A stretch of 64,000 nt of DNA from Microbacterium sp. SYP-A9085 (GTDB lineage Bacteria > Actinomycetota > Actinomycetes > Actinomycetales > Microbacteriaceae). This document shows positions 17,586 to 27,779 of the stretch, piece by piece. The stretch spans positions 1 through 64,000 of the forward strand of contig NZ_WJII01000004.1 of assembly GCF_009649635.1 (NCBI RefSeq), read 5' to 3'. Within the stretch, counting starts at the first letter, position 1. Each line of letters starts with the position of its first letter. Below the pieces are notes generated by a model. It was not told where the DNA came from. It made no database searches and was given only the letters and a program-made list of their open reading frames with translations. The position numbers and the translations under genes are program-made.

Positions 17586-19568
17586 ATGCCCGCGCGCCGC
17601 GTCGCCCGCGTGCTCGTCGACTCGCCGCTGCCGCAGCTGGACCGGCTGTTCGACTACGCGATCCCGGACGCACTGAGCGCCGACGCTCAGCCGGGTGTCC
17701 GGGTCAGGGTGCCGCTGCGCAGCGCCGGCCGCGTCGTGGAGGGCTTCTTCGTCGAGGAGGGCGATCCGGATCCGGCGGACCGCCCGCTGTCGGACCTGGA
17801 GGCGGTGATCTCCCCGGTCTGCGTGCTCCCGGCATCCCTGTACGCCCTCGCGCGACGTGTCGCCGACCGGGCAGCCGGGGGAGCGGGAGACATCCTGCGC
17901 CTCGCCATCCCGAAGCGGACCGTGCGCGCCGAGAAGACCTGGCTGGCCGCTGCGCCGCCGGACGCCCCCGTCGTGGACGACGCATCCGTCGCCGCCACGG
18001 ACGCCGTGCTTGCCGCGTTCCCGGCCCTCTCGGAGCTGCTGGCGGCCCGCGGACGCGCCGCCGTCGACGCGTCCCCGCGTCTGCACCGCCTGCCGGACGG
18101 GACAGATGTCGGGGCGTGGGCCGTCCTGATCGCGGCCGCCGCCGCCCGCACCCTCAGCGGCGGGGCGAGCGCCGTCCTCGTCGCGCCGGACCACCGCGAT
18201 CTCGACCAGCTGCAGCGCGCGCTCGAGGCCTTCCTGTCCGCAGACGCAGTGGTGCGCGTGGACGCGCGGCAATCCGGGCCGGAGCGGTACAGCGCCTACC
18301 TGCGCATCCTGTCACCCGCCCCGTGCGTCGTGCTGGGCAACCGGTCCGCCGTGTACGCGCCCGCGCACGAGACCGGACTTCTCGCGCTGTGGGACGATGG
18401 CGACCCGCTGCTTTCCGAGCCGCTGAGCCCCGGCGTCCACGCGCGCGACGCCGCACTCGTCCGGCAGGAGCTCGACGGCTGCGCCCTCCTGCTCGCGGGG
18501 CACACCCGCACCACCGACGTGCAGCGGCTCGTGGACGCGGGCTGGGTGACGGATGCCGCCCCCGCCCGGCGCATGTCGCCGCGGATAGTGCTGTCCGCCA
18601 CCCGGGAGGGCGAGGCGCGTGGCGCGCGCGTGCCTTCGGCCGCTTTCGCCGCGGCGCGGGAAGGACTGCGCACCGGGCCCGTGCTCGTCCAAGTCGCTCG
18701 GCCCGGGTACGCCCCGAGCCTCGTCTGCGCCGAGTGCAGGCGCCCCGCCCGCTGCCCGCAATGCGGCGGCCCGCTGCGCGCCCACCGCCACGGCGCGGTG
18801 CCCGACTGCGCGTGGTGCGGCCGGTCCGCCCACGGCTGGACGTGCGGATCGTGCGGCGGGGAGCGGGTGCGGATGGCGTCCTCCGGCAGCGAGCGCACTG
18901 CGGACGAGCTCGGACGGGCGTTCCCCGACACCCGGGTGATCCTCGCCGACGGCGACCACCCCGTGGCCCGCGTCGACGACAGGCCCGCCCTCGTGATCGC
19001 CACGCGCGGCGCCGAGCCCATCGCCGCGGGCGGTTACCGGGCGGTGCTCCTGCTGGACGGAGACCGGATGCTGCAATCTGACGACCTCCGGATCGGGGAG
19101 TCGTGTCTGCGCTGGTGGTCGAACGCGGCGGCCCTGGCGACACCGGGCGCGCCGGTGCACCTGGTCGGCGTGGCCGGCCCGGTCGCCCGCGCCCTGGCCA
19201 CGTGGACGCAGCCGGGCTACGCCCGCGGCGAGCTCGCCGAGCGCACACCGCTGAAGATGCCGCCTGCCGTACGCGTGGCCACACTGGAGGGAACGCCGCG
19301 CGAGCTCGAGGCGGCGCTTGCCGCCGTACGCACCGCGGTCCCCGCCCTCGGCGCCGACGCCGTCCTCGGCCCGGCGCCGGTCGCGGACGGGCTCGCCATG
19401 CGCGCTCTCGTGCGCTTCGGCTACGGGCAGGGCCGCCCTGTGGCCGAGGCCCTCCGCGGGGCGGTGGTGGCGGCGGCGCTGCGCACCCGCCGCCCCGCGA
19501 AGGGTGCGCCCGCGGGGCCCCGGAATACACTCAAAGTGCGGGTCGACGTGCTCGATCCCGAGCTGTGA
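17586..19568 (+). CDS. priA: PriA-like primosomal protein N' lacking ATPase motifs
   Basis: PriA reloads the replisome at stalled forks. This 660-residue homologue keeps the N-terminal DNA-binding part (LPQLDRLFDYAIP) and the eight-cysteine zinc-binding region (CAECRRPARCPQCGGPL, then CAWCGRSAHGWTCGSCGG) near residues 380-420. It has no Walker A lysine loop: where GxTGSGKT is expected the sequence reads GAWAVLIAAAAARTLSGG. The DEEH box is also gone (LWDDGDPLLSE). Loss of the ATPase is typical of actinobacterial PriA, so it probably works as a loader or scaffold. It is followed by fmt, the common order. Confidence 0.9.
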   Translation: MPARRVARVLVDSPLPQLDRLFDYAIPDALSADAQPGVRVRVPLRSAGRVVEGFFVEEGDPDPADRPLSDLEAVISPVCVLPASLYALARRVADRAAGGAGDILRLAIPKRTVRAEKTWLAAAPPDAPVVDDASVAATDAVLAAFPALSELLAARGRAAVDASPRLHRLPDGTDVGAWAVLIAAAAARTLSGGASAVLVAPDHRDLDQLQRALEAFLSADAVVRVDARQSGPERYSAYLRILSPAPCVVLGNRSAVYAPAHETGLLALWDDGDPLLSEPLSPGVHARDAALVRQELDGCALLLAGHTRTTDVQRLVDAGWVTDAAPARRMSPRIVLSATREGEARGARVPSAAFAAAREGLRTGPVLVQVARPGYAPSLVCAECRRPARCPQCGGPLRAHRHGAVPDCAWCGRSAHGWTCGSCGGERVRMASSGSERTADELGRAFPDTRVILADGDHPVARVDDRPALVIATRGAEPIAAGGYRAVLLLDGDRMLQSDDLRIGESCLRWWSNAAALATPGAPVHLVGVAGPVARALATWTQPGYARGELAERTPLKMPPAVRVATLEGTPRELEAALAAVRTAVPALGADAVLGPAPVADGLAMRALVRFGYGQGRPVAEALRGAVVAAALRTRRPAKGAPAGPRNTLKVRVDVLDPEL

Positions 19569-19585
19569 CATCCGCGAGGAGGACC

Positions 19586-20506
19586 ATGCGTCTCGTGTTC
19601 GCCGGCACCCCCGCCGCCGCCGTCCCATCCCTGCGCCGCCTCGCGGCATCCCGCCACGAGATCGTCGCGGTGCTCACCCGCCCCGACGCCCCGCAGGGCC
19701 GCCGGCGCGTGCTCACACCATCCCCGGTGGCGGCCGCGGCCGAGGACCTCGGGCTGCCGATCCTGAAGACCGCGACGCTGGGTGACGCGGCCACCGCGGT
19801 GGTGCAGCAGCACGCTCCCGACCTCGGCGTCGTGGTCGCATACGGGGGCCTGGTCCGCGAGCCCCTGCTGTCCGCGCCCGCGCACGGCTGGGTGAACCTG
19901 CACTTCTCGCTGCTGCCGCGCTGGCGGGGCGCCGCCCCCGTGCAGCGCGCCCTCATCGCCGGCGATCAGACGACCGGTGCGACGGTGTTCCGGCTGGTAC
20001 GGGAGCTGGACGCCGGCGACGTGCTCGGCGAGGTGCGGTACGACGTGCCGGGGCAGGCCACCGCCGCCGACGTCCTCGACGCTCTCGCCCACCGCGGCGG
20101 CTACCTGCTCGCCGACGTCGTCGACGCCATCGCCGACGGCACCGCCGTGCCGCGGCCGCAGACCGGCGCGCCGACATCCGCGCCCAAGCTGACGCTCGAG
20201 GACGGCCGCCTGCGCTGGGAGGAGCCCCTGGAGCGGGTCCTCGCGCGCTGGCAGGGCACGACCCCCGAGCCGGGGGCGTTCACGACAGTGGACGGCGCGC
20301 GGCTGAAGATCCTCGTGCTGCGCGCGGGGGACCGAGACGTCCCGCTCGCGCCCGGACGCATCGCCGAGGACGGCGGCGACATCCTGATCGGCACCGGCAC
20401 CGAGCCCGTCGTCGTCGAGCGCGTGCAGCCGGCCGGCCGCAGCGCGATGTCCGCCGCGGACTGGTGGCGGGGGCTGCGCGCCGACGAGCCGGTGGCGGGG
20501 TCGTGA
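19586..20506 (+). CDS. fmt: Methionyl-tRNA formyltransferase
   Basis: Fmt formylates initiator Met-tRNA using 10-formyl-tetrahydrofolate. ATG 19586 lies three bases after AGGAGG (19577-19582) and gives 306 residues. The start MRLVFAGTPAAAVPSL and the catalytic stretch GWVNLHFSLLPRWRGAAPVQ, with GDQTTGATVFRL after it, are diagnostic. The C-terminal OB-like tRNA-binding domain is present. The gene overlaps rsmB by four bases. Confidence 0.97.
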   Translation: MRLVFAGTPAAAVPSLRRLAASRHEIVAVLTRPDAPQGRRRVLTPSPVAAAAEDLGLPILKTATLGDAATAVVQQHAPDLGVVVAYGGLVREPLLSAPAHGWVNLHFSLLPRWRGAAPVQRALIAGDQTTGATVFRLVRELDAGDVLGEVRYDVPGQATAADVLDALAHRGGYLLADVVDAIADGTAVPRPQTGAPTSAPKLTLEDGRLRWEEPLERVLARWQGTTPEPGAFTTVDGARLKILVLRAGDRDVPLAPGRIAEDGGDILIGTGTEPVVVERVQPAGRSAMSAADWWRGLRADEPVAGS

Positions 20507-21867
20507 CCGGCACCACGGCCCGGGACGTCGCGTACGACGTCCTGCGCGCCGTCCGCGCGGACGACGCCTACGCGAACCTGCTGCTGCCGCGGATGATCGA
20601 GCGTGCGGGTCTCGCGCCGGCCGACGCGGCGCTGGCCACCGAGCTGACGTATGGGACGCTGCGCCGCCAGGGGACGTATGACGCCGTCGTGGCGGCCGCC
20701 GCCGACCGCCCGGTCGCCGAGATCGACCCGCAGGTCCTGGACGCGCTGCGCCTGGGCGTGCACCAGCTGATGTCCACGCGGATAGCGTCGCACGCCGCCG
20801 TCAACGAGACAGTGCAGCAGGTGCGCACGAGCGCCGGCCGACCCGCCGCGGGATTCGCCAACGCGGTGCTGCGCCGCGTGTCACGCGACACGCCCGGACA
20901 GTGGCTGGCCCGCATCGAGCAGAGTGCGCGATCCGACGACGAGCGGCTGTCGCTGCGCACCGCGCATCCGGTCTGGATCATCCGTGCCTTGCGACGGGCG
21001 CTGGCCGCCGAGGACCGCAAGGACGAGCTGGACGCCCTGCTGCAGGCCGACAACGCGGCCCCCCACGTCACGATGGCCGCCCTCCCGGGACTGATCGCCC
21101 TCCCCGATGGGGCCCCGCGCACGCCCTACTCCCCGTTCGGGTTCGTCCCCGGCTCCGGTGACCCGGAGCCGCTCATCCGGGCGTCGGGCGGCCGACTGCG
21201 CGTGCAGGACGAGGGATCGCAGCTGGCGGCGCTCGCCCTCACGCGCGCGCTGCCGGTCACGGCGGGGGAGCGCTGGCTGGATCTGTGCGCCGGACCCGGC
21301 GGGAAGACCGCGATCCTCGCCGCGGAGGCCCTCGCGCACGGCGCGCGGCTCGAGGCGAACGAGCCGGTGCCCGCCCGTGCGGGACTCGTGCGCCGTGCCC
21401 TCGCCGCGGTGCCGCTGGACGTTCCGGTGTCCGAGGAGGACGGCCGCCTGCGCGCGGCATCCGGCGGGTACGACCGGATCCTTGTGGACGCGCCGTGCAC
21501 CGGGCTGGGTGCGCTGCGCCGCCGCCCGGAGGCCCGCTGGCGCAAGACGCCCGCCGACGTGCCGGCGCTGACCGCGCTGCAGACCGACTTGCTGACGGCC
21601 GCCCTGGACGCCGTGCGCCCCGGCGGCGTCGTCGCGTACGTCACCTGCTCGCCGCACCTGGCCGAGACCGCCGGGGTCGTCGCCGAGGTGACCCGCACGT
21701 TCGGCGACCGGGTGGCGGAGCTGGACGCCCGCGCTGTCGTGCAGGCCGTGTCCCGCACCCGCCTGGATCTCGCCGTCCCGGCGAGCGGGTCGGGGCGCGC
21801 GCAACTGTGGCCGCACCGGCACGGCACCGACGCGATGGCGATCACGCTGCTGCGCCGCGTCCGCTGA
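20503..21867 (+). CDS. rsmB: 16S rRNA (cytosine-967 C5) methyltransferase RsmB/Fmu
   Basis: RsmB uses SAM to methylate C967 of 16S rRNA. The start is taken as GTG 20503, overlapping the fmt stop, giving 454 residues. An N-terminal NusB-like RNA-binding domain (about 1-140) precedes the methyltransferase. That domain has the SAM loop LCAGPGGKTAIL and the two catalytic cysteines in VDAPCTGLGALRRRPEARW and YVTCSPHLAE. Order fmt-rsmB-rpe matches mycobacteria. Confidence 0.95.
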   Translation: MTGTTARDVAYDVLRAVRADDAYANLLLPRMIERAGLAPADAALATELTYGTLRRQGTYDAVVAAAADRPVAEIDPQVLDALRLGVHQLMSTRIASHAAVNETVQQVRTSAGRPAAGFANAVLRRVSRDTPGQWLARIEQSARSDDERLSLRTAHPVWIIRALRRALAAEDRKDELDALLQADNAAPHVTMAALPGLIALPDGAPRTPYSPFGFVPGSGDPEPLIRASGGRLRVQDEGSQLAALALTRALPVTAGERWLDLCAGPGGKTAILAAEALAHGARLEANEPVPARAGLVRRALAAVPLDVPVSEEDGRLRAASGGYDRILVDAPCTGLGALRRRPEARWRKTPADVPALTALQTDLLTAALDAVRPGGVVAYVTCSPHLAETAGVVAEVTRTFGDRVAELDARAVVQAVSRTRLDLAVPASGSGRAQLWPHRHGTDAMAITLLRRVR

Positions 21868-21893
21868 CGGCCGCGCGGCCCGGATCCGCCCGA

Positions 21894-21899
21894 CATAAT
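21894..21899 (+). promoter_or_regulatory. -10 (CATAAT) for rpe, leaderless
   Basis: CATAAT ends six bases before the GTG start of rpe, so transcription should begin at or next to the start codon. No ribosome site is present in the six-base gap, which fits a leaderless mRNA. Confidence 0.65.
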
Positions 21900-21905
21900 G
21901 GGGAC

Positions 21906-22574
21906 GTGTCCGACGCGCCGCGCATCAACCCCAGCATCCTCGCCGCCGACTTCGCCGACATGAGGGCCGAGCTCGCCCGCATCGGGGGCGCGGACTTCGT
22001 CCACGTCGACGTGATGGACAACCATTTCGTGCCGAACCTCACATTCGGCCCGCAGATGGTGGAGCGTATCCAGGCCACCAGCCCGGTTCCGCTGGACGTG
22101 CACCTGATGATCGACGACCCGGACCGGTGGGCGCCCGGGTACGCCGAGCTCGGGGCGGCGTCCGTGACGTTCCACCTCGAGGCGGCGAACGAGCCCGTCG
22201 CTCTCGCCCGCCGGCTGCGCGCCATCGGCGCGCGGGCGGGGATCGCGGTCAAGCCGATGACCCCGGTCGAGTCGCTGTTCGACATCCTCGACGACGTCGA
22301 CCAGATCCTCGTGATGACCGTCGAACCGGGGTTCGGCGGTCAGTCGTTCATGCCCGAGACGATGCCCAAGCTCCGGCGCCTGTCCGACGAGGCCCGCCGG
22401 CGCGGGTCGTCCGTGTGGCTGCAGGTGGACGGCGGGATAAGTCCGGACACCATCGCGCAGGCCGCCGACGCCGGCGCCGACACGTTCGTGGCGGGCTCCG
22501 CGGTGTTCGGCGCCGACGACCCCGACCGGGCCATCGCGGCCCTCCGCAAGCTCGCCGCCGCGCACACGCACTGA
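21906..22574 (+). CDS. rpe: Ribulose-phosphate 3-epimerase
   Basis: Rpe interconverts ribulose 5-phosphate and xylulose 5-phosphate in the pentose phosphate pathway. GTG 21906 gives 222 residues beginning [19 protein letters not shown], the expected N-terminus. Active-site motifs are [29 protein letters not shown] and [14 protein letters not shown], ending with the phosphate-binding LQVDGGI and FVAGSAVFG. Longer in-frame starts upstream run through rsmB and lack support. The mRNA is probably leaderless. Confidence 0.97.
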   Translation: MSDAPRINPSILAADFADMRAELARIGGADFVHVDVMDNHFVPNLTFGPQMVERIQATSPVPLDVHLMIDDPDRWAPGYAELGAASVTFHLEAANEPVALARRLRAIGARAGIAVKPMTPVESLFDILDDVDQILVMTVEPGFGGQSFMPETMPKLRRLSDEARRRGSSVWLQVDGGISPDTIAQAADAGADTFVAGSAVFGADDPDRAIAALRKLAAAHTH

Positions 22575-22617
22575 CCGGGGCCGCCGTCACGCGGTCCGGG
22601 TGACGGCGCCGGTTCGG

Positions 22618-22623
22618 TACCCT
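22618..22623 (+). promoter_or_regulatory. -10 (TACCCT) for hisE, leaderless
   Basis: TACCCT is followed by six bases (TGCAGA) and GTG 22630. There is no ribosome site, so hisE is probably leaderless. It also separates the his genes from rpe. Confidence 0.65.
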
Positions 22624-22629
22624 TGCAGA

Positions 22630-22893
22630 GTGAAGACGTTCGACTCCCTGTTCGCAGAACTGTCCGAGAAGGCGGCGGCCCGTCCTGCCGACTCCGGCAC
22701 CGTCGCGGAGCTGGACGCCGGCATCCATGCGATCGGGAAGAAGATCGTCGAAGAGGCCGCCGAGGTGTGGATGGCCGCCGAATATGAGACGACCGACGCC
22801 GCCGCCGAAGAGATCTCCCAGCTGCTGTACCACCTCCAGGTCATGATGCTCGCGAAGGGACTGTCGCTTCAGGACGTATACCGACATCTGTGA
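22630..22893 (+). CDS. hisE: Phosphoribosyl-ATP pyrophosphatase
   Basis: HisE converts PR-ATP to PR-AMP, step two of histidine synthesis. Starting at GTG 22630 the protein has 87 residues ([19 protein letters not shown]), the normal size for the single-domain enzyme. The MazG-like helices carry [15 protein letters not shown] and [15 protein letters not shown] longer start at ATG 22600 would run across the -10, so it is rejected. hisG follows after 41 bp. Confidence 0.95.
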   Translation: MKTFDSLFAELSEKAAARPADSGTVAELDAGIHAIGKKIVEEAAEVWMAAEYETTDAAAEEISQLLYHLQVMMLAKGLSLQDVYRHL

Positions 22894-22934
22894 TGTCGTC
22901 CTCACCGTCCCCAGAATCGACCAGGAAGACACCC

Positions 22935-23774
22935 ATGCTGCGAATCGCCGTGCCCAACAAGGGCTCGCTGGCCGAAACGGCCGCGGAGATGCTGGCGGAG
23001 GCCGGATACACCGGCCGCCGCGACCCCAAGGACCTGCACGTCATCGACCCCGGCAACGACGTCGAGTTCTTCTACCTGCGCCCCCGCGACATCGCCACAT
23101 ACGTGGGCTCCGGGGCGCTGGATGTCGGCATCACCGGCCGCGACCTGCTGTTGGACGCCCGCGCCCGCGCCCGCGAGGTCGAGGCGCTCGGGTTCGGCGA
23201 CTCGACGTTCCGGTTCGCGGGTCCTCCCGGCCGCTTCCAGAGCGTCGCCGATCTCGACGGCGTGCGCGTGGCCACCGCCTACCCGGGACTCGTGGACGCG
23301 TACCTCGATGAGCAGGGCGTCGCCGTCGACCTCGTACCGCTGGACGGGGCCGTGGAGTCCGCCGTCGGGCTGGGCGTCGCGGATGCCGTCGCCGACGTCG
23401 TCTCGACGGGGACGACGCTGCGCCAGGCGGGACTGGAGGTGTTCGGACCGGTCATGCTGCAGTCCGAGGCCGTCCTCATCGCCGGCCCCCGCGACGCCGA
23501 CGGCACACAGACGCTGCTGCGGCGGCTGCGCGGCGTGATGGTCGCCCGCCGGTACGTCCTCATCGACTACGACCTGCCCGCGAACCTCGTCGACCAGGCC
23601 GTCGCTCTGGCTCCCGGCATCGAGTCCCCGACGATCTCGCCGCTGCGCGACCCCGAGTGGGTTGCCGTGCGGATCATGAGCCCGCGCCGGTCCGTGAACA
23701 ACGTGATGGACAGCCTGTACGCGCTCGGCGCCCGAGCGATCCTTGTCACCGCCATCCACGCCGCGAGGCTGTGA
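22935..23774 (+). CDS. hisG: ATP phosphoribosyltransferase (long form)
   Basis: HisG catalyses the first, feedback-inhibited step of histidine synthesis. ATG 22935, after AGGAAG, gives 279 residues. The start [20 protein letters not shown] and the later [12 protein letters not shown] and [18 protein letters not shown] are diagnostic. The C-terminal domain (from about 205) is the ACT-like histidine-binding module of long-form HisG, so no HisZ partner is needed. Its stop overlaps the hisF start by one base. Confidence 0.97.
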   Translation: MLRIAVPNKGSLAETAAEMLAEAGYTGRRDPKDLHVIDPGNDVEFFYLRPRDIATYVGSGALDVGITGRDLLLDARARAREVEALGFGDSTFRFAGPPGRFQSVADLDGVRVATAYPGLVDAYLDEQGVAVDLVPLDGAVESAVGLGVADAVADVVSTGTTLRQAGLEVFGPVMLQSEAVLIAGPRDADGTQTLLRRLRGVMVARRYVLIDYDLPANLVDQAVALAPGIESPTISPLRDPEWVAVRIMSPRRSVNNVMDSLYALGARAILVTAIHAARL

Positions 23775-24553
23775 TGCCGCTGGCGTGCCGGGTGATCCCG
23801 TGCCTGGATGTCGCCGCCGGCCGGGTCGTGAAGGGCGTCAACTTCCAGAACCTGCGCGACATGGGCGACCCGGTCGAACTCGCGCGGGTGTACTTCGACC
23901 AGGGCGCCGACGAGCTGACGTTCCTCGACGTGACGGCCACCGTCGACGACCGCGCCACGACATACGACGTCGTGCGGCGCACCGCGGAGGAGGTGTTCAT
24001 CCCGCTCACCGTGGGCGGCGGAGTCCGCTCCTCCGACGACGTGGCCCGCCTGCTCGGCGTCGGCGCGGACAAGGCCGGGGTGAACTCCGCCGCCATCGCG
24101 CGTCCGGCGTTGATCGACGAGATTGCGGACAGGTTCGGGGCGCAGGTGCTCGTGCTCTCGCTCGACGTGAAGCGCTCGGCATCCGCCGCCTCCGGCTTCG
24201 CCGTGACCACGCACGGCGGGCGGGTGGAGACGGCGCTGGACGCGCTGGACTGGGCCCGTGAGGCCATCGAGCGCGGCGCCGGCGAGCTGCTCGTGAACTC
24301 GATCGACGCCGACGGCACGAAGCAGGGCTTCGACCTGGATCTGATCACGCTAATGCGCGAAGTGTCCTCGGTCCCGGTGATCGCCTCCGGCGGCGCCGGC
24401 GCACCGGAGCACTTCCCGCCGGCCGTGCGGGCGGGGGCGGACGCGGTGCTGGCAGCCTCGGTGTTCCACTCCGGGCAGCTCACGATCGACGACGTGAAGC
24501 GCGCGCTGGCAGCCGATGGCGTCCCGGTGCGCGGGACGGAGAAGGCACAATGA
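23774..24553 (+). CDS. hisF: Imidazole glycerol phosphate synthase cyclase subunit
   Basis: HisF, paired with glutaminase HisH, forms imidazole glycerol phosphate and AICAR. ATG 23774 shares a base with the hisG stop and gives 259 residues. The (beta/alpha)8 barrel starts [21 protein letters not shown], with catalytic Asp11 in CLD. The second Asp lies in [10 protein letters not shown] near residue 130. hisH, hisA, hisB, hisC and hisD are not in the window, so the histidine genes are split. Confidence 0.97.
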   Translation: MPLACRVIPCLDVAAGRVVKGVNFQNLRDMGDPVELARVYFDQGADELTFLDVTATVDDRATTYDVVRRTAEEVFIPLTVGGGVRSSDDVARLLGVGADKAGVNSAAIARPALIDEIADRFGAQVLVLSLDVKRSASAASGFAVTTHGGRVETALDALDWAREAIERGAGELLVNSIDADGTKQGFDLDLITLMREVSSVPVIASGGAGAPEHFPPAVRAGADAVLAASVFHSGQLTIDDVKRALAADGVPVRGTEKAQ

Positions 24554-24909
24554 GCGCGTCACCCGACGACGGCATCGCCCGCGTGGCGTTCGACGACCGT
24601 GGACTTGTCCCGGCGATCATCCAGCAATGGGACACCCGTGAAGTGCTCATGCTCGGCTGGATGGACGCCGAGGCGCTGCGCCGCACGCTCACCGAGGGAC
24701 GCGTCACGTTCTGGTCGCGGTCCCGGCAGGAGTACTGGCGCAAGGGCGACACGTCCGGCCACATCCAGCTCGTCCGCGGCGTGCGGCTGGACTGCGACGG
24801 CGACACCGTGCTCGTCGCGGTCCAGCAGGTGGGCGCCGCCTGCCACACCGGAGACCGCACGTGCTTCGACGCCGACGACCTCGACCCCGTGATCGGCGGA
24901 CGCCCGTGA
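24550..24909 (+). CDS. hisI: Phosphoribosyl-AMP cyclohydrolase
   Basis: HisI opens the purine ring of PR-AMP (step three). The 119-residue single-domain protein carries [35 protein letters not shown] and the metal-binding cysteines in LDCDGDTVL and [12 protein letters not shown]. It overlaps both hisF and the following membrane-protein gene by four bases. HisE and HisI are separate proteins here, as in other actinobacteria. Confidence 0.97.
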   Translation: MSASPDDGIARVAFDDRGLVPAIIQQWDTREVLMLGWMDAEALRRTLTEGRVTFWSRSRQEYWRKGDTSGHIQLVRGVRLDCDGDTVLVAVQQVGAACHTGDRTCFDADDLDPVIGGRP

Positions 24910-25502
24910 CGGCCCGGGCCCGCCTGCTCAGCGTCCTCGGCGTAGTGCTGTGCGGGGCGCTCGGCGTGATGTCGTCGACGCAGACGTGGCTGCACGTTCA
25001 GCTGGCGGGATCGGCCGCGCACGACCTCGTCGTCAGCGGTGCTGCCGCGCTCCCGGTGCTCGCGCCGCTGAGCCTTGCCGTGCTCGCGCTCGGCGCCGCC
25101 CTGTCGATCGTCGGTGTCGTCCTCCGGTACGCATTCGGGGGACTGGCACTGGTCATCGGCGCTGTGCAGGCGGTGCTGACCGGGCACGTCGTGTTCGCCC
25201 ATCCGACCTCCGCCGTCGCGCGCACCGTCACCGACGCCACCGGCATCACCGGCTCGTCGGCCGTCGCCGACCTCGTGCAGAGCATCACCGCGACGGCATG
25301 GCCGGTCGTCACGCTGGTCGTGTGGGCTGTGTTGTGCGCGGTTGCCGTGCTGGTCCTTTTCACCGCGCGGCGGTGGGGAAGCACCGGCCGCAAGTACCGG
25401 ACGGATGCCGCGCCCCGCGCCGCCGGGCCGCTGGACGCCGTCGACTCGTGGGACGACCTGTCCCGGGGCGAGGATCCCACCGGCGAACCAGACCCCCGCT
25501 AG
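24906..25502 (+). CDS. Trp biosynthesis-associated membrane protein
   Basis: The 198-residue protein has four predicted membrane helices (about residues 8-28, 42-62, 68-90 and 135-160) with a short soluble tail. It matches the actinobacterial family found in trp operons (Rv1610 in M. tuberculosis), whose function is unknown. The WLHVQ stretch after the first helix is typical. GTG 24906 overlaps the hisI stop, coupling it to the his genes. In M. tuberculosis trpE precedes this gene; here it is absent. The TAG stop also forms part of the next promoter. Confidence 0.85.
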   Translation: MTARARLLSVLGVVLCGALGVMSSTQTWLHVQLAGSAAHDLVVSGAAALPVLAPLSLAVLALGAALSIVGVVLRYAFGGLALVIGAVQAVLTGHVVFAHPTSAVARTVTDATGITGSSAVADLVQSITATAWPVVTLVVWAVLCAVAVLVLFTARRWGSTGRKYRTDAAPRAAGPLDAVDSWDDLSRGEDPTGEPDPR

Positions 25503-25505
25503 ACT
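25500..25505 (+). promoter_or_regulatory. -10 (TAGACT) overlapping a stop codon, before the HGxxPAAW gene
   Basis: TAGACT begins with the TAG stop of the membrane-protein gene (25500-25502). It predicts a leader of about 38 nt, with AAGGAG at 25540-25545 four bases before ATG 25550. The trpCBA genes can thus be expressed independently of the his operon. Confidence 0.65.
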
Positions 25506-25549
25506 TGAGCCCGGACGCGGCCCGTCGCGCCCGCACACGAAGGAGCCCC

Positions 25550-25780
25550 ATGAGCAACCCCATCGCCGACCCCGGCCACGGACACTCACCGGCCGCGTGG
25601 ACCGCCGTGATCATCATGCTGATCGGGGTAGCGGTCGGCACGACGGCGTTCTTCCTCGACGTGCCCTGGCTGGTGTGGGCGTGCGTGGGCGTCGTGGTGG
25701 TCGGACTTATCGTGGGATGGGTGCTGTCGAAGGCGGGCTACGGCATCAACGGTCCGAAGTACCAGCCCAAAGACCATTGA
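25550..25780 (+). CDS. Small HGxxPAAW-family membrane protein
   Basis: This 76-residue protein opens with [13 protein letters not shown], matching the HGxxPAAW signature of a small actinobacterial family. Two membrane helices follow (about residues 17-37 and 41-62). The tail is [14 protein letters not shown]. Relatives lie beside trpC in other actinobacteria. No activity is known. AAGGAG four bases before the ATG fixes the start. trpC follows three bases after the stop. Confidence 0.85.
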   Translation: MSNPIADPGHGHSPAAWTAVIIMLIGVAVGTTAFFLDVPWLVWACVGVVVVGLIVGWVLSKAGYGINGPKYQPKDH

Positions 25781-25782
25781 GC

Positions 25783-26571
25783 ATGCTCGCCGACCTCACG
25801 GCCGGCGCAGTGGAGGATGCGCGCGCGCGTGAGGCGCGGCGGCCGCTCGCCGACGTGGAGAAGGCCGCCCTGGCGCAGGTCCCCGCCCGCGATGCGCGGT
25901 CAGCGCTGGCCCCCGCCGACCACGTGAAGGTGATCGCCGAGATCAAGCGCGCGAGCCCCTCCCGCGGCGACCTCGCCGCTATCGCCGACCCCGCGCTGCA
26001 GGCACGCCGGTACGAACAGGGCGGCGCGAGCGCCATCTCCGTGCTCACCGAGGGCCGCCGGTTCAAGGGCAGCCTCGCCGACCTGGAAGCCGCCAAGGCC
26101 GCCGTGTCCCTGCCGGTGCTGCGCAAGGACTTCATCGCGACCGAGTACCAGGTGCTCGAGGCGCGCGCGTCCGGCGCGGACCTCGTGCTGCTGATCGTGG
26201 CCGGCCTCGAGCAGCCCGTGCTCACCCGCCTGCACCGGCTCATCGCCGACCTCGGCATGACGGCCCTGGTCGAGACCCACTCGGCCGACGAGATAGCCCG
26301 CGCCGCCGACATCGGCGCGCACCTGATCGGCGTGAACGCCCGCGACCTGACCACATTCGACCTGGACCGCGACCTTTTCGGCCGGCTCGCGGACACCATC
26401 CCCGCCGGAGCCGTCAAGGTGGCCGAGTCGGCCGTGCACACGCCCGCGGACGTCGCCCACTACCGGGCGGCCGGGGCCGATGTCGTGCTCATCGGCGAGG
26501 CGCTGGTCACCGGCGACCCGGTGGCGACGCTGCGCTCGTTCCTGGGCGCCGGCGCGAGGGAGGACGCATGA
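25783..26571 (+). CDS. trpC: Indole-3-glycerol phosphate synthase
   Basis: TrpC closes the indole ring from CdRP. ATG 25783 gives 262 residues. The barrel has the catalytic lysines in [15 protein letters not shown] and [15 protein letters not shown], with Glu and Asn in [15 protein letters not shown] and the phosphate site [12 protein letters not shown]. It is monofunctional: no TrpF domain follows. It overlaps trpB by four bases. Confidence 0.97.
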   Translation: MLADLTAGAVEDARAREARRPLADVEKAALAQVPARDARSALAPADHVKVIAEIKRASPSRGDLAAIADPALQARRYEQGGASAISVLTEGRRFKGSLADLEAAKAAVSLPVLRKDFIATEYQVLEARASGADLVLLIVAGLEQPVLTRLHRLIADLGMTALVETHSADEIARAADIGAHLIGVNARDLTTFDLDRDLFGRLADTIPAGAVKVAESAVHTPADVAHYRAAGADVVLIGEALVTGDPVATLRSFLGAGAREDA

Positions 26572-27779
26572 CGAGTCTGCGCGAGGCCCGAGGCCCGTTC
26601 TTCGGCGAATTCGGCGGCCGGTACATGCCCGAGTCGCTGATCGCCGCCATCGACGAGCTCACCGCCGTGTACGAGACCGCCATCGCCGACCCCGCGTTCG
26701 GCGCCGAGCTGTCGCGCCTGCTGAACACGTATGCGGGACGCCCGTCGGCGCTCACCGAGGTGCCGCGGTTCGCCGCGCACGCCGGCGGCGCGCGCGTGTT
26801 CCTCAAGCGCGAGGATCTCAACCACACCGGATCGCACAAGATCAACAACGTGCTCGGCCAGGCGCTCCTCACGAAGCGCCTGGGCAAGACCCGTGTGATA
26901 GCGGAGACCGGGGCGGGGCAGCACGGCGTGGCCACCGCGACGGCGGCAGCCTTGTTCGGCTTCGAGTGCACGATCTACATGGGCGAGATCGACACGCAGC
27001 GGCAGGCGCTGAACGTCGCCCGGATGCGGCTGCTGGGCGCCGACGTCATCCCCGTGACGACGGGCTCGCGGACGCTGAAGGATGCCATCAACGAGGCGTA
27101 CCGCGACTGGGTCGCGAGCGTCGAGACGACGAATTACATCTTCGGCACCGCCGCGGGCCCGCACCCGTTCCCCGCGATGGTCCGCGACTTCCAGAAGATC
27201 ATCGGTGAGGAGGCGCGCGCGCAGCTGCTGGACGAGATTGGCCGGCTGCCGGACGCCGTCGTCGCGTGCGTGGGCGGAGGCTCCAACGCGATCGGCATGT
27301 TCGACGCGTTCCTCGACGACGACGGCGTGGCCCTGTACGGGGTGGAGGCGGCCGGCGACGGCGTCGACACGCCACGGCACGCGGCATCCATCGAGCGCGG
27401 CCGCCCCGGCGTGCTGCACGGCGCCCGCACCTACGTGCTGCAGGACGAGGACGGCCAGACGATCGAGTCGCACTCGATCTCGGCAGGGCTCGACTACCCC
27501 GGCGTCGGACCGGAGCATGCCTGGCTCGCCGCGATCGGCCGGGCGACGTACATTCCGGCCACCGACGACGAGGCCATGCAGGCGCTGCGGCTGCTCAGCG
27601 AGACCGAGGGCATTATCCCCGCGATCGAGTCCGCGCACGCCCTCGCCGGGGCGCTGCGCCTCGGCCGCGAGCTGGGCCCGGACGCCGTGATAGCGGTGTC
27701 TCTGAGCGGACGCGGCGACAAGGACATGGACACGGCCGCGCGCTACTTCGGCCTCTACGACGAAGGAGCCGCCGGATGA
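26568..27779 (+). CDS. trpB: Tryptophan synthase beta subunit
   Basis: TrpB joins indole and serine using PLP. The 403-residue product has the PLP lysine in [19 protein letters not shown], the ammonia-tunnel stretch [18 protein letters not shown], and the phosphate-binding [11 protein letters not shown]. It is the classical TrpB1 type, paired with trpA. It overlaps both neighbours by four bases. Confidence 0.98.
   Translation: MTSLREARGPFFGEFGGRYMPESLIAAIDELTAVYETAIADPAFGAELSRLLNTYAGRPSALTEVPRFAAHAGGARVFLKREDLNHTGSHKINNVLGQALLTKRLGKTRVIAETGAGQHGVATATAAALFGFECTIYMGEIDTQRQALNVARMRLLGADVIPVTTGSRTLKDAINEAYRDWVASVETTNYIFGTAAGPHPFPAMVRDFQKIIGEEARAQLLDEIGRLPDAVVACVGGGSNAIGMFDAFLDDDGVALYGVEAAGDGVDTPRHAASIERGRPGVLHGARTYVLQDEDGQTIESHSISAGLDYPGVGPEHAWLAAIGRATYIPATDDEAMQALRLLSETEGIIPAIESAHALAGALRLGRELGPDAVIAVSLSGRGDKDMDTAARYFGLYDEGAAG

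Noticed and set aside
17586..19568. priA as a pseudogene because the ATPase motifs are missing
   Set aside because: The frame is intact at full length, the zinc cysteines are conserved, and motif loss is general in actinobacterial PriA.
22600..22629. ATG 22600 as the hisE start
   Set aside because: It would place the predicted -10 inside the gene and add ten residues not typical of HisE.
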